From assembly GCA_025201375.1 (NCBI GenBank), contig JAIWZP010000008.1, positions 248,001-312,000 on the forward strand: a stretch of DNA of 64,000 nucleotides. The letters run 5' to 3'. The position numbers were made by a program, and so were the translations under genes. Below, one piece after another: positions 1 through 11,814 of this stretch (its first letter is position 1; every line of letters begins with the position of its first letter). The notes beneath the pieces were generated by a model. The model saw nothing but the letters and a program-made list of their open reading frames with translations. It was not told the origin of the DNA and did no database searches. This DNA comes from Gongronella butleri. Its lineage: Eukaryota > Mucoromycota > Mucoromycetes > Mucorales > Cunninghamellaceae.

Positions 1-1103
1 TACACACCAGCGCTTTGAAAGTCATGCCATTACTGTACAGTAGATACGTTGACCCCGTTTTGCTAATCAAATCTGCAATAAAAATCGGAGGTTGACTTGA
101 CGGATGGCGAGAAAAAAGTAGTCAAGGTCAAATCTTAGAAACTTGAATTTCTCGATCAGTTTCGGTTGCACGCTAGAGAAACTGATCTCATTTGACAGAG
201 AATCAGATTCTGCCTCTTTCGTTACTGCAAGCTTGCTGTAGATTACCTTGTTCTTTTCGAGAAAATTGGAGTTGAAATTTTAAATCCGGCATTGCAGGTG
301 TACAAAAGCTGCGCCTCGGTTTTGCCGGGCTGGAACAAAATGACATGCGATCACGTCTCTTTCGATTAATGCCAGTTTCAGCCTGATCGAGTAACAATTT
401 AGCGCGCCAGGGTCAAAATTGTGAATTTATGAGTAAACGACTCTTTGCTCGTCAACAGCCTGATTGGTGCTCGGTTTTCATGTCATTTCCGAAAAGGAGG
501 ACCCAAAATACCTAATACAGTAGGAAAAAGTTTGGTGGGGGAGGAGTCACTCGATGACGTGCTTTGTCGTTTTCGAAAATTGTGAATTTTTGATGGATTT
601 CCCAAGAGGGTCACGCGACAAATCAGCCTCCAATTTTCAAGTTCTTGGTTCGCCACACCATTCACATCCCGCGTAAACACACGTTGTTTAACAACAAAAA
701 CGATATAAAAACGAGAGGTGAAACAGCTGCTTTTGACGAAATATGCACTTTGCTGTCTGTATTCGAATCAAGAAGGCTAACTCGACGAGAACTTGCCACA
801 GCGTCTTGAATCCAAGATTCATCTGAAAGAGCATGATCTGCTGCATATGTTACTGCTGGTGATTTGTAAAAAATTATGAGTTTTGCTAGAATTAATGCGA
901 AGCAAAAGTATTTTGAATGGGTGATGATTCGGCCAACAGCAGTAGTTTTATCAGCTCATTGCCCTTATAAACTTCATGCACCCGACGCATTTGTAGCTTG
1001 TGGATGCGTTAGCGCGATGTTGTTACGGAAGCCGTGGCATTTCGCCGGAAAAGAAAAGAAAATAGAAATTGCTAATTGCTCGTCGAAACAGCAGATGGGC
1101 CAC

Positions 1104-1152
<49 letters not shown>

Positions 1153-1887
1153 GCTCCAATGCGCGAAGCCATTTTTCTTTGGGTGAAAGTGTGCCGTCAT
1201 TTTATAAAGACCAGTTTCCTCGATTTGTTGTTTTGGATTGGACCAAGGCTCATTTGTCACTTTTTGTGCTCGCTCGGAAATACGCGTTCAAAGGGCCCAA
1301 GATATGACACGAACAATTTGTTTGAGGAAATATGGAACAAAAAAAGCAAGGCATTATGATGACGTTGTGCAAGTAATTTGCAATTTGGTCATTTTTGGCA
1401 ACTTTGAATGCACTGTCATAAAAAGTGTCTGCCATTATCGTCTTGTCATCAGTAAAACTTTTGCTGTGCGAGCCGAGTTTGCATTCTGTGCTCTGCATCA
1501 TGCAGTAGTGCCTTGTCAAATCCGGCTCTTTGCTAGAGATGCCTGAATCTCGGATAAAATTGTGTTTTGGACCATGAAATGCACTGCGAATGCCGCTTTG
1601 TTGGAACTGGAGCACAACACTTCCAACACCGTGTATTTCAAAAGAAAAAAAAAACTTTTTTTTTTATAATTTATGGAGGATGAACGAGAGGAATGCAAAA
1701 AATCAATATATAAAACAACAAGTGGGGAATGAGTGGGCGGGGGTATCACTGTGAGTGGCACGGTGCATAAAAGACAACATAGGGCACAATCTTGAAAAGT
1801 AGGTATACAAAAAAGAGGTGTGGGGGGAGAGGGAGAGGCGGGAGGAAAAAGATGGGGAGTGTGATTTTGCATGTTAGATGCATGCAC

Positions 1888-1922
<35 letters not shown>

Positions 1923-2083
1923 AGGAGGAATGGAAGAGATGTACAATATATAAAAAGTGCGGAGAGATGTGGGGGATCTACAAAAGGAGTGTTGGCATAT
2001 GTAACAAAAGGAGGGATGGAGGTTGAAAAAAAAAGAGGGACGGATGTGGCGATGCGTTTTGAGAGATGGGCAACATTGTGATG
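1..2083. repeat. Degenerate dispersed repeat, poly(T) run and (TG)n tract; no gene seen
   Basis: No convincing gene lies here. About 1-860 is a decayed copy of a dispersed repeat. Bases 40-200 resemble 22,130-22,300 and 38,150-38,320, sharing a 'gcaataaaaatcgg' core and an 'ctgatctcattt'-like stretch. Bases 280-470 resemble 39,890-40,070, sharing 'aaattgtgaatttatg' followed by a 'tgctcgtcaacag'-like stretch. A run of 47 T occupies 1105-1151 and a (TG)n microsatellite about 1891-1919. The open frames across the T run are homopolymer artefacts. The last few hundred bases are probably the 3' flank of the leftward CDC24 gene. Confidence 0.7.
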
Positions 2084-5000
2084 TTACACATTGACAAAGA
2101 GGTGGATGTTGGCGTAGCAATACGTTTCCAATGCCATTTGGATATCATCGTTTGAATTGATGGTGATGAGATCGCCGTCCTCGTCTCGATATTTGAGGCG
2201 CAATGCGGGCGAGCCAGGCGTGAATTCGCCGACCAAGCTGAGCTTCTGCTCGACACGGTCGACAAGCTCCATGTACGAAATGTCGCGTGGGATGAGGATC
2301 GAATAGCGGCCATCATTGAATACGAGCTTGACTTTGAGTTGTCCTGCGGCTGTGAGCTGGCGCGAGGCGAAATAATCCTGGGGTTCCATGGGTGTTGAGA
2401 GTGCAATGGATGATGCTGGCGTATTTGTTGCCGCCATCGCTGCTGACGAAGGCGTAACGGTGGTTGACGAGAGCGACGGAGCGTGCGCGGCGGGCATCAG
2501 GATGCCGTGGATGCCATTGGCACTGGCGACACGCGACGAGGCGTGGATGGGCGATGACGGTGTGGATGGAGGGGGCGACGACGGGAAAATGTCAAGTTCC
2601 TCTGGGTGGACGTGGGGTGCCTGGATGCCGCTGCTGCTCATGCTCAAGCTGAAGACCTGTGGCGTGGTGGTGCCCGTGGATGATGAAGAGGTGGCCTTTG
2701 GGCGATGGCTGAAGCCATTGCTGCTGTTGCTACTGCCAGTCAATGAACTGATCAGCTGCGCAGAGAATGAATTGCTACGGGACCGCGCAAACGGCATGAC
2801 GGGCGTCGGCGTCGATGCTTCTGAATCACTATCGTCTTCGTCAGGCACACCAAACGACGGATTGGTCGGCGTCGGGTGGTCAAACGCCGCACTCGTGTGC
2901 TTTTTCAAAATGGACGACCACAGCTGGCATTGCTCCTCGTTGCGGAATTTCAATTCAAAGTAGCGCACCGCTCCATTGTCCAGCCATTCCAAAAGAACTT
3001 GCAAATTGCCTGAGGCCAAATAAACAAAAAAATAAAAAAAAAGAGGGTAAAAAAGAACAAAAATAAAAAAGGAGGTGAGCAACGTCATCGAGGGGAAGAG
3101 CCAATTTTTTTTGAGGGGGTTACCATCGACGGATGGGCGATTGTACACGCCAGTAATCAAACAGGTTGCAATGTTTCCCCTTGGATCGAGCGAGGCACCA
3201 CGTCTGCGTTGTTTCCGGATGGAATTGGACATTGGCAACCTGTTTTTTTGCTCCTTTGCCTGCTTGCAAAAGAGGAGCTGGTGTTCAAAGAGGAAGACGT
3301 GGTACTCGCGTTCGTGGTGCTCGCCCTTGTCAGTGTAGGTGAGCTTGTCTTGGATGAGCAATCGGCCGCTGCGCTCAATGGAGATGTCGTTCCAATCGTC
3401 GACGCGCTTCTTGAGATCAATGAGGATCTGCTCGTTCTCGTGCCTGCGTTGTGTCTCGTTGATCTTCTCGGTGACGCGTCGCACGGCGTCCAGGCCGGTC
3501 TCGAGCTCTGCGCGCAATGGCCATGCCTTGTCGGTGTTTTTGAGCAATTCATTCATCAGGAGCGGGTACTTGCAGATGCGTTGGATGGGCTTGATCAGGT
3601 ACGAGGTGAGCTCGTGCGTGGATGTCTGCAGCTTGGGCGCCTCTTGGACAACGAGATCTTGCGCAGAATAGAAATTGGCGCAATAAGGCTCGTACACGGC
3701 GAACGCGTCCTCCATCTCCATGAACAGGCGGCCCACATTCTGCTCTTTTGCAGGCTTCTCGACCAGGTTCTCCAGTTGGATCAGAAATCGACGCTGAAAG
3801 TCCACGAGCGAATTTAAATTCCCAAACAGGTAGTGCACGGTGTCTTGCGTCAAGATGTTTTGCTGCTGCAGATCTCGCATATAATTCTAATCATGAGAAA
3901 GGGGGTGGGTGGTGGGGAAAAAGGGGAGGGATGCAGCAACAAAAAAAACAAAGAAAAATAGAGGTCGTGTCAATAATATCAACAATGAATGGGCTTTTTT
4001 TTTGTGTGCCTAACAATCCCCTTTCCCACCCACACTCTTGTTTCCTGCCCACTCATCTTTCAAGACAACCCCCTGGTTTTTTTTCTTTTTGCCTTTTCAT
4101 TAATCCTTTACCTGCAGTGTCTCCAAATCTTGCACATATTTTCTTTCGGTGGCGACCAATTCCAGCATCACCTTGTCGCGTGTATCCTTTGGTGCTGGAT
4201 CTTGCGACTTTGAAGGCGTCATGGATGGCTGGATGATGCCCTTGTCTTGCAAGATCTGAAGGATCTTGTCCACCGTGTGTACAACCTTGCCAAAAAACAA
4301 AAAAAAATGAGAATGAGCTTGGACGTAGCACAAGCCATGCTGTTTTCTCCATGCTGTAAAGTCGCCATGTGCATGTGTAACCCCACAAAGCAAGCTTGCA
4401 ATTCTTCTGGGCGCGACTCGCACATCATCTTGCCCTCCTCTCTCCACCCACCCACCCACCCCCCTTTTTTTTTTTGATTGCAAACATCCCAATCCCCTGA
4501 TCCTCCCCCTTTTTTTTTTGTTTGGGCCGACACCCACACACACACGCACACACTTTTTTTTCCATTGACTCCTTAAACGGACCATTATTTTTTGCCCTTT
4601 GACACGGCCATTGCTTTTTTTTTTTTGTGTATGTTTTGTCATTGTGTACCTTGACGGAGCCATTGGTGTCATCCACAAACAAATCAGAGACTGTAAAGAG
4701 CTCCTCTTCAGGAAACATGAGCTGCTTTCTGCATGCGACGAGGAAATGATAGACATTTGCTTTGCAATTATTGAGCTCGTTGAGTTTTGGATTGTGATCG
4801 GGCACGAGCGGGTCGGTGGGTTGCAGGGCGTTGAACAAGGTAAACAAAGGCAAGCCACGTCGACACAATTGGCACAGACTAGTCAATGGATCCATATCAT
4901 TGTTCATTTGCAGCCAGGTTTCCATGCCATTGACCTTGGCAAGCTTGTCGAGCACCAAAAGGCACGTGTGGTAAATAGATGACGTCGCGTTGGCCATGAC

Positions 5001-5096
5001 GGGGTGGCATTGCGGCGATGGCAGCGGCGGCGTCATTTGCTGTGTGGCCGGCGGTAGCGCGCCAAGCACAGGGCGATTGGCGGTGATCGTGGTCAT
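2084..5096 (-). CDS. CDC24: Cdc24-type Rho guanine-nucleotide exchange factor
   Basis: Activator of the GTPase Cdc42 in fungal polarity and mating signalling. Exons are 5096-4650, 4285-4112, 3886-3124 and 3009-2084, giving 769 aa (yeast Cdc24 is 854). Domain order: CDC24 calponin-like region about residues 20-150; DH (RhoGEF) about 185-365, opening with an 'LVATERKYVQDLE' helix; PH about 370-540, split by intron 3; a Ser/Pro-rich linker; and a C-terminal PB1 of about 85 residues with an acidic OPCA segment ('YRDEDGDLITINSNDD'). PB1 normally binds the scaffold Bem1. All junctions are GT-AG and keep frame. Intron 1 (364 nt) is rich in A and T runs. The start is the first ATG of the calponin exon; 'ACGCGT' lies just upstream of it. 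Confidence 0.93.
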
Positions 5097-5886
5097 GGAC
5101 GCGTGGTCAAATAAAAAAAAATGACGAGCAAAAATGCGTGTGTGTATGAAATGTGTATGTAAAAAGGATGAGGGTGCGTGTTGTGGTCGACGAGGAGGGT
5201 GTGAGTAGTTTAAAAAAGTGAAAGAGCTGGACCAATGGCTACAAATAAAAAGAGGGAGTGCGAAAGGGGAGGGGGGAAAGGGAGGGGGAGTTGAGCACAA
5301 TAAGTTAGAAAAATAGAGGAATGAGACGCGTCAAGGGCGGAAAGATGAGAAACGATAGAGAACAATGATTCAATGGCAAAAGAAAAAAGAGAGCAAAAAA
5401 AATAAAAACTAAAAGAGCAATGCAAAAGGGAAAAAGAAAAAAAACGCATCGATTTTTGGCTGTGCCTTTTTATTGATGAACCCCATCAATGGGAATCAAC
5501 CTCCCAGAAAAAAAAAATGCATTTGGGTTTGTCGTTCGGCCCGTCCACGCTTCTTTTTTTAGATCCAACGCGCTCACAAATCAAAACTTGTTCATGCTGA
5601 CTGGGCGGGACCTGATTTTTTTTTTTCGTTTTTTTTCCCTTTTTTTTTTTTTTGCATGCTCGGGGGAAGATTCCCTTTTGGTGATCGTCAGTCTGATTCG
5701 TAAATAGAGTTGGCTTTAGTTTTGACTAATTGTACATGGAGGATGAAATAAAAAAAAAAGATACGTAACGCGTCGGACCAATTGAATACGACGACGAAAT
5801 AAAGGGCATAAAATGGGGAAAGGGGAAAGCTAAACATGTACATGATGATACAAAAGAACACACAAAAAAAAAATAGAAAAACGAGT
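5097..5886. other. Intergenic: CDC24 5' flank and low-complexity sequence
   Basis: Purine-rich on the plus strand (pyrimidine-rich in the CDC24 sense), typical of gene leaders in this window. No gene, RNA or repeat was recognised. Poly(A/T) patches occur at about 5618-5654 and 5750. Confidence 0.5.
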
Positions 5887-6615
5887 CTAATGGGCTGTCA
5901 AGAGTCGGTGACGGCAAAGGGAATATGATGCGACGACAAGGAGGCAATAGGGAGCAAGTGTTTTGAGCAAATAGCGTGCTGCCGACTGCAAAGCGTCATC
6001 GCGCAGCAAAAAGTGTTCGTGGTCGATGTGGACAATGGTATAATTGTAGCGCAGAGACCGCAGGAGCTGTGCGGTGTAAAGGCCCAGACCGACAACGGCC
6101 ATGGTCGTGCCACCATAGATCACAGGTGCAGGCAGCCTTCCGTCGTCAAGCCAGGCCCTTTTCCACGGCACTGTGCAAAGCGCGCCGCATGCACCCCAAA
6201 CCGAAGCCGACGAAATATAACCAATGCCCTGTTGTCGCTTGATTTCGCGCCAATGTTTCCGTTGTGCTGATTGCAGTGCCTCGCATTCGCGCTCCAAATG
6301 GATCACAGGCACTCCCGTCGTCATCACGCGTGTCAAATCTTGCGGATTCGCGATCCCGGCAGCTACAAGTGGGCGTGGAGGCTGAATATGCATCAATTGC
6401 GCTACGCATCGGTCGTTCCAGCAAGTCTGCACAAGCTGGACAAGGCGATCCACGTCTAAAACCAAAAAACCAAAAAAAAAAAAAAAAAAAGTTGGTAAAG
6501 GGCCAATTGAGCCACTCCAAGGCACGTCAAGTTCGTGTTTTTCTTGTTTTCTACCTTCAGGCTGAAGTGGCGAGAGCTTGGAAGAGACGATAAACGAAGC
6601 AGGCACGTCTAGCAT
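5887..6615 (-). CDS. Small predicted membrane protein, family not recognised
   Basis: Exons 6615-6555 and 6455-5887 give 209 aa. The intron has a clear GTAGAA donor and a T-rich tract ending in TTTTAG, and joining keeps frame. After a 'DVDRLVQLVQTCW' helix come an 'HLERECEALQSAQRKHWREI' helix and three hydrophobic segments: around 'GYISSASVWGACGALCTV', 'IYGGTTMAVVGLGLYTA' and 'LLKTLAPYCLLVVASYS'. A three-span organelle or ER membrane protein is plausible, but no family was identified. The frame stays open upstream to 6828, so an extra 5' exon or earlier start is possible; that part holds homopolymer sequence and no obvious donor, so the conservative start is given. Confidence 0.5.
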   Translation of the reverse strand: MLDVPASFIVSSKLSPLQPEGRKQEKHELDVPWSGSIGPLPTFFFFFFGFLVLDVDRLVQLVQTCWNDRCVAQLMHIQPPRPLVAAGIANPQDLTRVMTTGVPVIHLERECEALQSAQRKHWREIKRQQGIGYISSASVWGACGALCTVPWKRAWLDDGRLPAPVIYGGTTMAVVGLGLYTAQLLRSLRYNYTIVHIDHEHFLLRDDALQSAARYLLKTLAPYCLLVVASYSLCRHRLLTAH

Positions 6616-7736
6616 GGCGGAAAGGCACGTTGGGTTTACAAAGCAAGTCAGGAAAGAGAAAAGCTGCGTGTCAACAACGGAATCCTGGCCAAAGCACACG
6701 ACGTGAAGATAACGACAAGGAAGGGGGGCAAAAAAAAGGGGGAAGGGGGGGCCGGCACCTTTATTTTTTTTTTTTCTTGTCGGAGCCCGGATCAGCCCAA
6801 TCAAGCACCAAATTGGCCCCGTCTTCATTTATATTGGATTTTAGGACGCGCCCATGCCGATCAGAAAAAGCTATCCGCGAGTCTCGTCGCCTGGCAAGGC
6901 GACAAGATGCAAGAGAGGGCCAATTGACAACAAGGAGGAGTTAGTGAGCAACGGGAATGAGATGCATCGCCCGCTCTTTTTTTTTTTTTTCCTCTTTCTG
7001 GATTTTTTGCCCTTAAAAATAGGATTGCCATGGGTGGGCAAGTGTGAGACCTTTTTTCATGTTTCCAGCTTGACAGACGCGCGTGCCAATAGCGTGTCAC
7101 GGCGCGGCACAAGGATAAAAATAATAAAAAAGTCAGGAATATGGCAATTTTTTTGGAAAAAGAAAAGAAAAAAAAGACTCAAAAGCCGGCAGACAGCTCG
7201 GCCAATCCGTAACTCGGTCTGGCCGACGAGGCTTTGCACACATCATTTTGTGAATGGCCTCTGCCAAGCGGAGCAAGCTGCGCAAAAATAGCCCTTTTGT
7301 GACCCTTTTTTTGACTCTTTTGTTCCTTCCCACTCGCCTTGTCAATGACAAGGGTCACACTCACGTGAGGGGGCGCCAATGGTAGACAAAAGGAGATCGC
7401 CCATCGAAACAGGGGCCGAGACAAGATGCTCTTTGGCAGGCCGGCCTTGGCAAAAAAAAAAAAAAAAAAAAAAGACGAAAAGTTCCCTGTGACCTTTTTG
7501 TTCTTTGATGGAATTTCGTTCTTCAGTGGGGTGAACACAAAGAGTCCTAAGTGGTTGTTGTTCCGCCACTGCCTTTTCGGGCAAAAAGGAAATTTCCCTC
7601 TCCTCTCAGCCTTCCTCTTTTTCAAAAAGTAGGGATCTCTTGGCTTTTTTTCTTTTCTTTTTCCTTTTTTCCTTTGCACCTCTTTTTTTTTTGACACCCA
7701 CCCCACGCACACGCGCATCCACCTTTCATTTCAACC
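6616..7736. other. Intergenic / possible 5' exon of the membrane-protein gene; T-rich CYSTM leader
   Basis: Contains poly(A/T) runs at about 6977-6990 and 7450-7472. A pyrimidine-rich leader (about 7640-7736) precedes the rightward CYSTM gene. Open frames on both strands here encode Lys or Phe homopolymers and are not credible. A 5' exon of the leftward membrane-protein gene could lie at 6780-6900, where one frame is open, but it has no clear donor. Confidence 0.4.
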
Positions 7737-8168
7737 ATGGATAACAAGGGCCAGCAACAGTCGTATCCTCCTCCTTCTTACCAGCCTCCCCCTCAGAGCG
7801 CCAGCTACAACCCGCCAGCACAGAGCCAGAGCTATCAACAATTCCAAAACCAGGGCCAGCAGCCTTATGGCCAGCAGCAACCTTACCAGCAGCATGCCCC
7901 GTACGGCGGCCAGCAGCCGTATGGCCAACAACCTTATGCGCAAAATCAGCCGTATTATAGCCAGCCGCCTCCCCAGACCGTTTATGTGCAGCAGCCGCAG
8001 CAGCGTGCTGACGCCAGCGACGCCCTGTGCCTTGGCTGTCTGGCCGCCCTCTGCTTCTGTTGTACCATGGACATGCTCGTAAGTACAAGATTGTAGCACA
8101 CGTCACACCACGAATTCTTACTGATCAAATCGCTCTTTTTTTATTTTTTATTTTGCTCATAGTTCTAA
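7737..8168 (+). CDS. CYSTM (cysteine-rich transmembrane) domain protein
   Basis: Exon 1 is 7737-8078. Exon 2 is only 8163-8168 and encodes Phe plus the stop codon. The 115-aa product has a long Gln/Pro/Tyr/Gly-rich N-terminus, with repeated QQPYGQ-like units over residues 1-93, and ends in the CYSTM signature 'ALCLGCLAALCFCCTMDMLF'. CYSTM proteins are small tail-anchored proteins at the plasma membrane linked to stress resistance. The terminal Phe supports the splice: reading through the GTAAGT donor gives a non-family tail (VSTRL), whereas the AG at 8161-8162 restores a '-DMLF' end. The ATG sits in a good context (tcaaccATGG). An AATAAA-like signal lies near 8201. Confidence 0.85.
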
Positions 8169-10662
8169 TCAATTTTTCTTACCTACACGTCTACAATAAT
8201 AAACCCACTGGCATCAAAACCAACGAGATTAAGGAGCATCTTTCAACAAAGGATGCAAATTCAACACAAAGGAGTGAAAATGGACAAAACGAGGCGATTG
8301 GAGCAGATCAAGGTGCCCAAGCTGAGGCTTTTTTTTTTTTTTGTTTTTGTGCTTCTTTGCCCTTGGTTCACCTTGGCAATCGATTGTGAGCAGATGGAGC
8401 GGGCTCAGAGTGGGAACAGTTGAGGGGGATCTCGTTTTGACCACGATTTGCTTTTATTTTGGATATGACCGACTCCCATGGATAGCTCACCAAGCAACAG
8501 AAAGAAGAGGGTCTTGAGGAGGATTCACAGGAGGAGCGGAACAGGGGAAAAGTGCTAAGCATCTAATCAAAATTTCTGGCAAAAACATATTTTGAAAGGG
8601 GGTTTGGTCGTTTGCCATCGAATTGACAATGTGCAAGGTCTTTTTTTACTCACTGGATCAATTATTTCAAGATGGCTCGTTTGAATAAGCCCGCTCTCGG
8701 TGCACTGCGACCCACTGGATGTCGCATAATCGCCATTTTCAAAAATCGCGGACTTTCCAAGGGTGACAGTCGTGGAAACGAAAATGGAGAAATTTTGGCC
8801 CTCGGAAACGCCGCGCCATTCAACCACATGGTAAAAGTCACCTCCGTAACCGACAGATATGCAATAGAAACGGGGAGTCCATTGACTGGGTTTCGCGTAA
8901 ACCGTAAAAAGCTGCGATCTTTCACTGCAAGTCAAACTCGACGAAGAATGGCTGCAGCGACTTGAAAGTTATATGAGCAGCAAGAGCACGACTTGGAGCA
9001 TACGTGGCTATGGGTGTGATTAGCGGAAAATATGACTTTTTGGTACAATGAAATGAACGCCAAATTTTGCTGGTCAATTTCATCGCGTGACCATTCGCGC
9101 TAGAGACGCGTCCCGCATCAAATTCACTCATCAGGAGCCTCTCTTGCCGGTGGACGCGTCAGCGTGGCTCGATGGCGCGTTCCAGAGATGCAACTCGTGC
9201 GCAAAGTTTTATCGAAAATCGCTCATTGCTCGCCAACGAGCAGATCGATCACGCTCTTTTTTGGCATTTTCCGCCGTTTTGCCATCCGATGTATCATGTG
9301 TACAAGTTTGGCTTCATTCTGGGGACCCACGTTTTCGATTTCTTCTCGCATGCTCAAAACGGCCCAATTTTTGATTTGGGTGTGGCCCTCCAAAATGACT
9401 ATTTGACAGCGGCGAGTCGCGTCCCACTGAGGTTTTCGGGTTTGTTGTTTCACACCGTGACGTTTTCGTGGCGCTGCAATGTCTAGTTTGACAAGTGACA
9501 TTGTGATGCACATCAAAAATACGGCCACCTATAGTACTCTTCCGGAGAAACTTGTCCATGTGGCCCCAGATTTCACACAGATGACCACATGAGGCAAAAA
9601 CGTGCACGACCTCAACAATAAAAGACATTCATTGATTCTCGGTAAATGCCAGCAAATCCCAAATCGATGTGATTTGGCATTTTCGGGACCTTTTCCAGTT
9701 CTTGCTTTAGCTGACTTTCTTCAAACAAATCATAGATGCTTGGGATCTCTGTTGGTAGCGTTCTGTGCAGCAAAAAGTGGATCAATCAGGTGGTTTCTGG
9801 CGATTGGGGCCTTTTTTTATTGATTCTTAGTCGCTTGCAAATGTATTCATGTCTTGTCCCAGCAAAAGGAGTGTTTGAATGGAGTCCTATGGTCCAAGGA
9901 CGCATGTCTACGACCACCGGCGAGCGTGTGTCCCACGATTTGTCCCAAAAGGGGCACACTTCTGGCTCTTTCCCCCCTTTTTTATGCACGATGTCATGGG
10001 CAAGAGATGTCCAAGGGAAAAAAAAAAAGTAATTAGATTCTGATGATTCAAGGAGAGATTGTCTGTCAAGTGTAACATTTGAGGGCTTTGGCAAGCAAGC
10101 GCCTGCTGTCAATTAAGCCCTTGTTTGTTTTTAACGCGCAAACAGCAATTTATACACCTTCCACTCTCTGCTGGCATCATTTCTCTGTAACGAATGTGCA
10201 TATTGACTTGATTACTTTTACCTTCATACACGCGTAAGGGTTAACCCCCTCCCCCGCTACTTTGAGCCAAGTGAAAAGGAAAAGCAAAAAAAAAAAAATC
10301 ACACGCCAGGACCATGATATTGGCTCCTCCTTTTTTTCATTCTCTTTGTCTTTTTTTTTTTTTTTTTTTTGTTACACGCAGGTAAATGCACCCTTAATCA
10401 GTCTTTTGGCTTTCTTTGCCAATTAGAGCACTTTATTGTTTCACCTTTTGGCAAGCCGTTTTGTGATGGACATATCTGGGCGCGTGCGGTGTTTGATTTA
10501 TTTTTAACGCGTCTCATGCGACGATCTTCGTGTGACGAGCCTGTCATAGCAGAGCTGTGGGCAAACAATGAAAACAAAGATGTAAGGGGAGGATTTGGCC
10601 ACTTTTTTTCTCTCTTTTCTTCATTATTTTCTTCTCTTTTTCATTGTTTTCTCCGGTGCGCC
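8169..10662. repeat. Intergenic region dominated by decayed dispersed repeats
   Basis: No supported gene. About 8,660-9,060 is a degraded copy of the dispersed family: 'gactttccaagggtgac' parallels 45,050 and 'aactcgacgaagaa' parallels 778. About 9,080-9,560 carries another piece, where 'cattgctcgccaacgagc' parallels 450, 40,055 and 45,518. A poly(T) run lies at 10,351-10,370. The open frame continuing upstream from 10,663 to 10,369 is T-rich and judged to be leader. Many short frames exist on both strands with no family resemblance. Confidence 0.55.
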
Positions 10663-11814
10663 ATGGTAGCGGACACACGCTTTCTCGGTGCGTTTTTGGG
10701 ATTCCGTGAAGACAAAATGAAGGAAAATCGCAAGCTTCTTCCAAACATGAGTTCTGAAGAGGTGCATGTGGTCTATGAAGAGATTTGGAACGACTGGACG
10801 CTGATGTGCTCGCAACAGCAAAAGGTGTATTACGACAAGCGTCTAGGATCTGGCGAATTGGACGATGACAACGATGATGATGATGACGACAATGCGTCCA
10901 TTTTTTCAGACGCGACATCCATCAGCTCGACGACGGCGGTGCACGAGGCAGTGGGCCTGTTCAGTCGTGAATTGACGTGGAGCGACGTGCTCGGGGTCCT
11001 CCATTGTCATTTGGCTCACCATGTGCCCGATGAGAGCAATTTGGACTCACTCACCCTCGCGCGCCTCCGCAATGAAACCATGGCCCTATTTCAGAACCCA
11101 TGCGCGTCTGACAGGCCCAATGTACCAATGCCTCGGAAGACGGTCGAGCCTCTTGCCTTGTCCAAGCCTAACAAGCCGTTTAAAATCGACGATGACAAGA
11201 TCATGTCGCAAAGGCGTGTTCTCCGCGTGGTCAATGTCACGCCCGAGCTGCGCCCTGTTGATGACGTGGACGCTTCCTCATTTTCACTCGACGAAAATGA
11301 TAGCAGCCTGTCTTTGGATCCATTGGAAGCGACCAGGGAGCCAGGTGCATTGAATCGCGACTCATTTGTGCCCAAAATTAATTCGTTTGACTTCACGCCC
11401 TGTCCTAGCGAATTGGGCGACGCGCTGACGAGCGCGAATTCGAGCTTTGGCACAATCGCGTCACCGGGCGCGCGCGTTTGTGGCAAAAAAGAAGACGTGG
11501 GCGCGTCTTTTTACGATAATGGCGTAAAACACCTTGACAATGCCTCATGCGATCCAGGCAATGCCGCTTACCCGGTCAGCTCGGACCTCTCGCCTGAGGC
11601 AGACTCGTTTTTACGCTGGGTCGGCCGCCAAAAGAAGCATGGCTGTTTCAAAAAGCGCGATTCCATGGTTCAGAGCATAAACACGCCACTACGACAAGTT
11701 TCCACGACTTGTCGCCGTCCTACCGCCATTCCATCGGTTAACTTTCGCCCATTCAAGTCGCTTCGCACGTTTGTGCGGAAAATTGAGGGCGTGTGCCGCC
11801 ATTTTCGTCGTTGA
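10663..11814 (+). CDS. Acidic hypothetical protein
   Basis: An uninterrupted frame of 383 aa from an ATG in a good context (gcgccATGG) after a strongly T/C-rich leader. It has normal coding composition, low in homopolymers compared with its flanks. Visible features are a helical region around 'SEEVHVVYEEIWNDW' (residues 27-41), an acidic Asp/Asn tract about 65-75, a Ser-rich linker, and a basic C-terminus ('RPFKSLRTFVRKIEG'). No domain was recognised. The frame is open back to 10,369, but that extension encodes a Phe/Ser/Leu tract from leader sequence. It could be a regulatory or cytoskeletal linker protein; no function is assigned. Confidence 0.55.
   Translation: MVADTRFLGAFLGFREDKMKENRKLLPNMSSEEVHVVYEEIWNDWTLMCSQQQKVYYDKRLGSGELDDDNDDDDDDNASIFSDATSISSTTAVHEAVGLFSRELTWSDVLGVLHCHLAHHVPDESNLDSLTLARLRNETMALFQNPCASDRPNVPMPRKTVEPLALSKPNKPFKIDDDKIMSQRRVLRVVNVTPELRPVDDVDASSFSLDENDSSLSLDPLEATREPGALNRDSFVPKINSFDFTPCPSELGDALTSANSSFGTIASPGARVCGKKEDVGASFYDNGVKHLDNASCDPGNAAYPVSSDLSPEADSFLRWVGRQKKHGCFKKRDSMVQSINTPLRQVSTTCRRPTAIPSVNFRPFKSLRTFVRKIEGVCRHFRR

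Noticed and set aside
974..1307. Overlapping frames with long Phe or Lys runs around the poly(T) tract
   Set aside because: They exist only because the 47-nt homopolymer lacks stops; no domain and no coding composition on either side.
10369..10662. Upstream in-frame extension of the acidic orphan protein
   Set aside because: T/C-rich sequence encodes a Phe/Ser/Leu tract resembling the leaders of other genes here; ATG 10663 has a better context.
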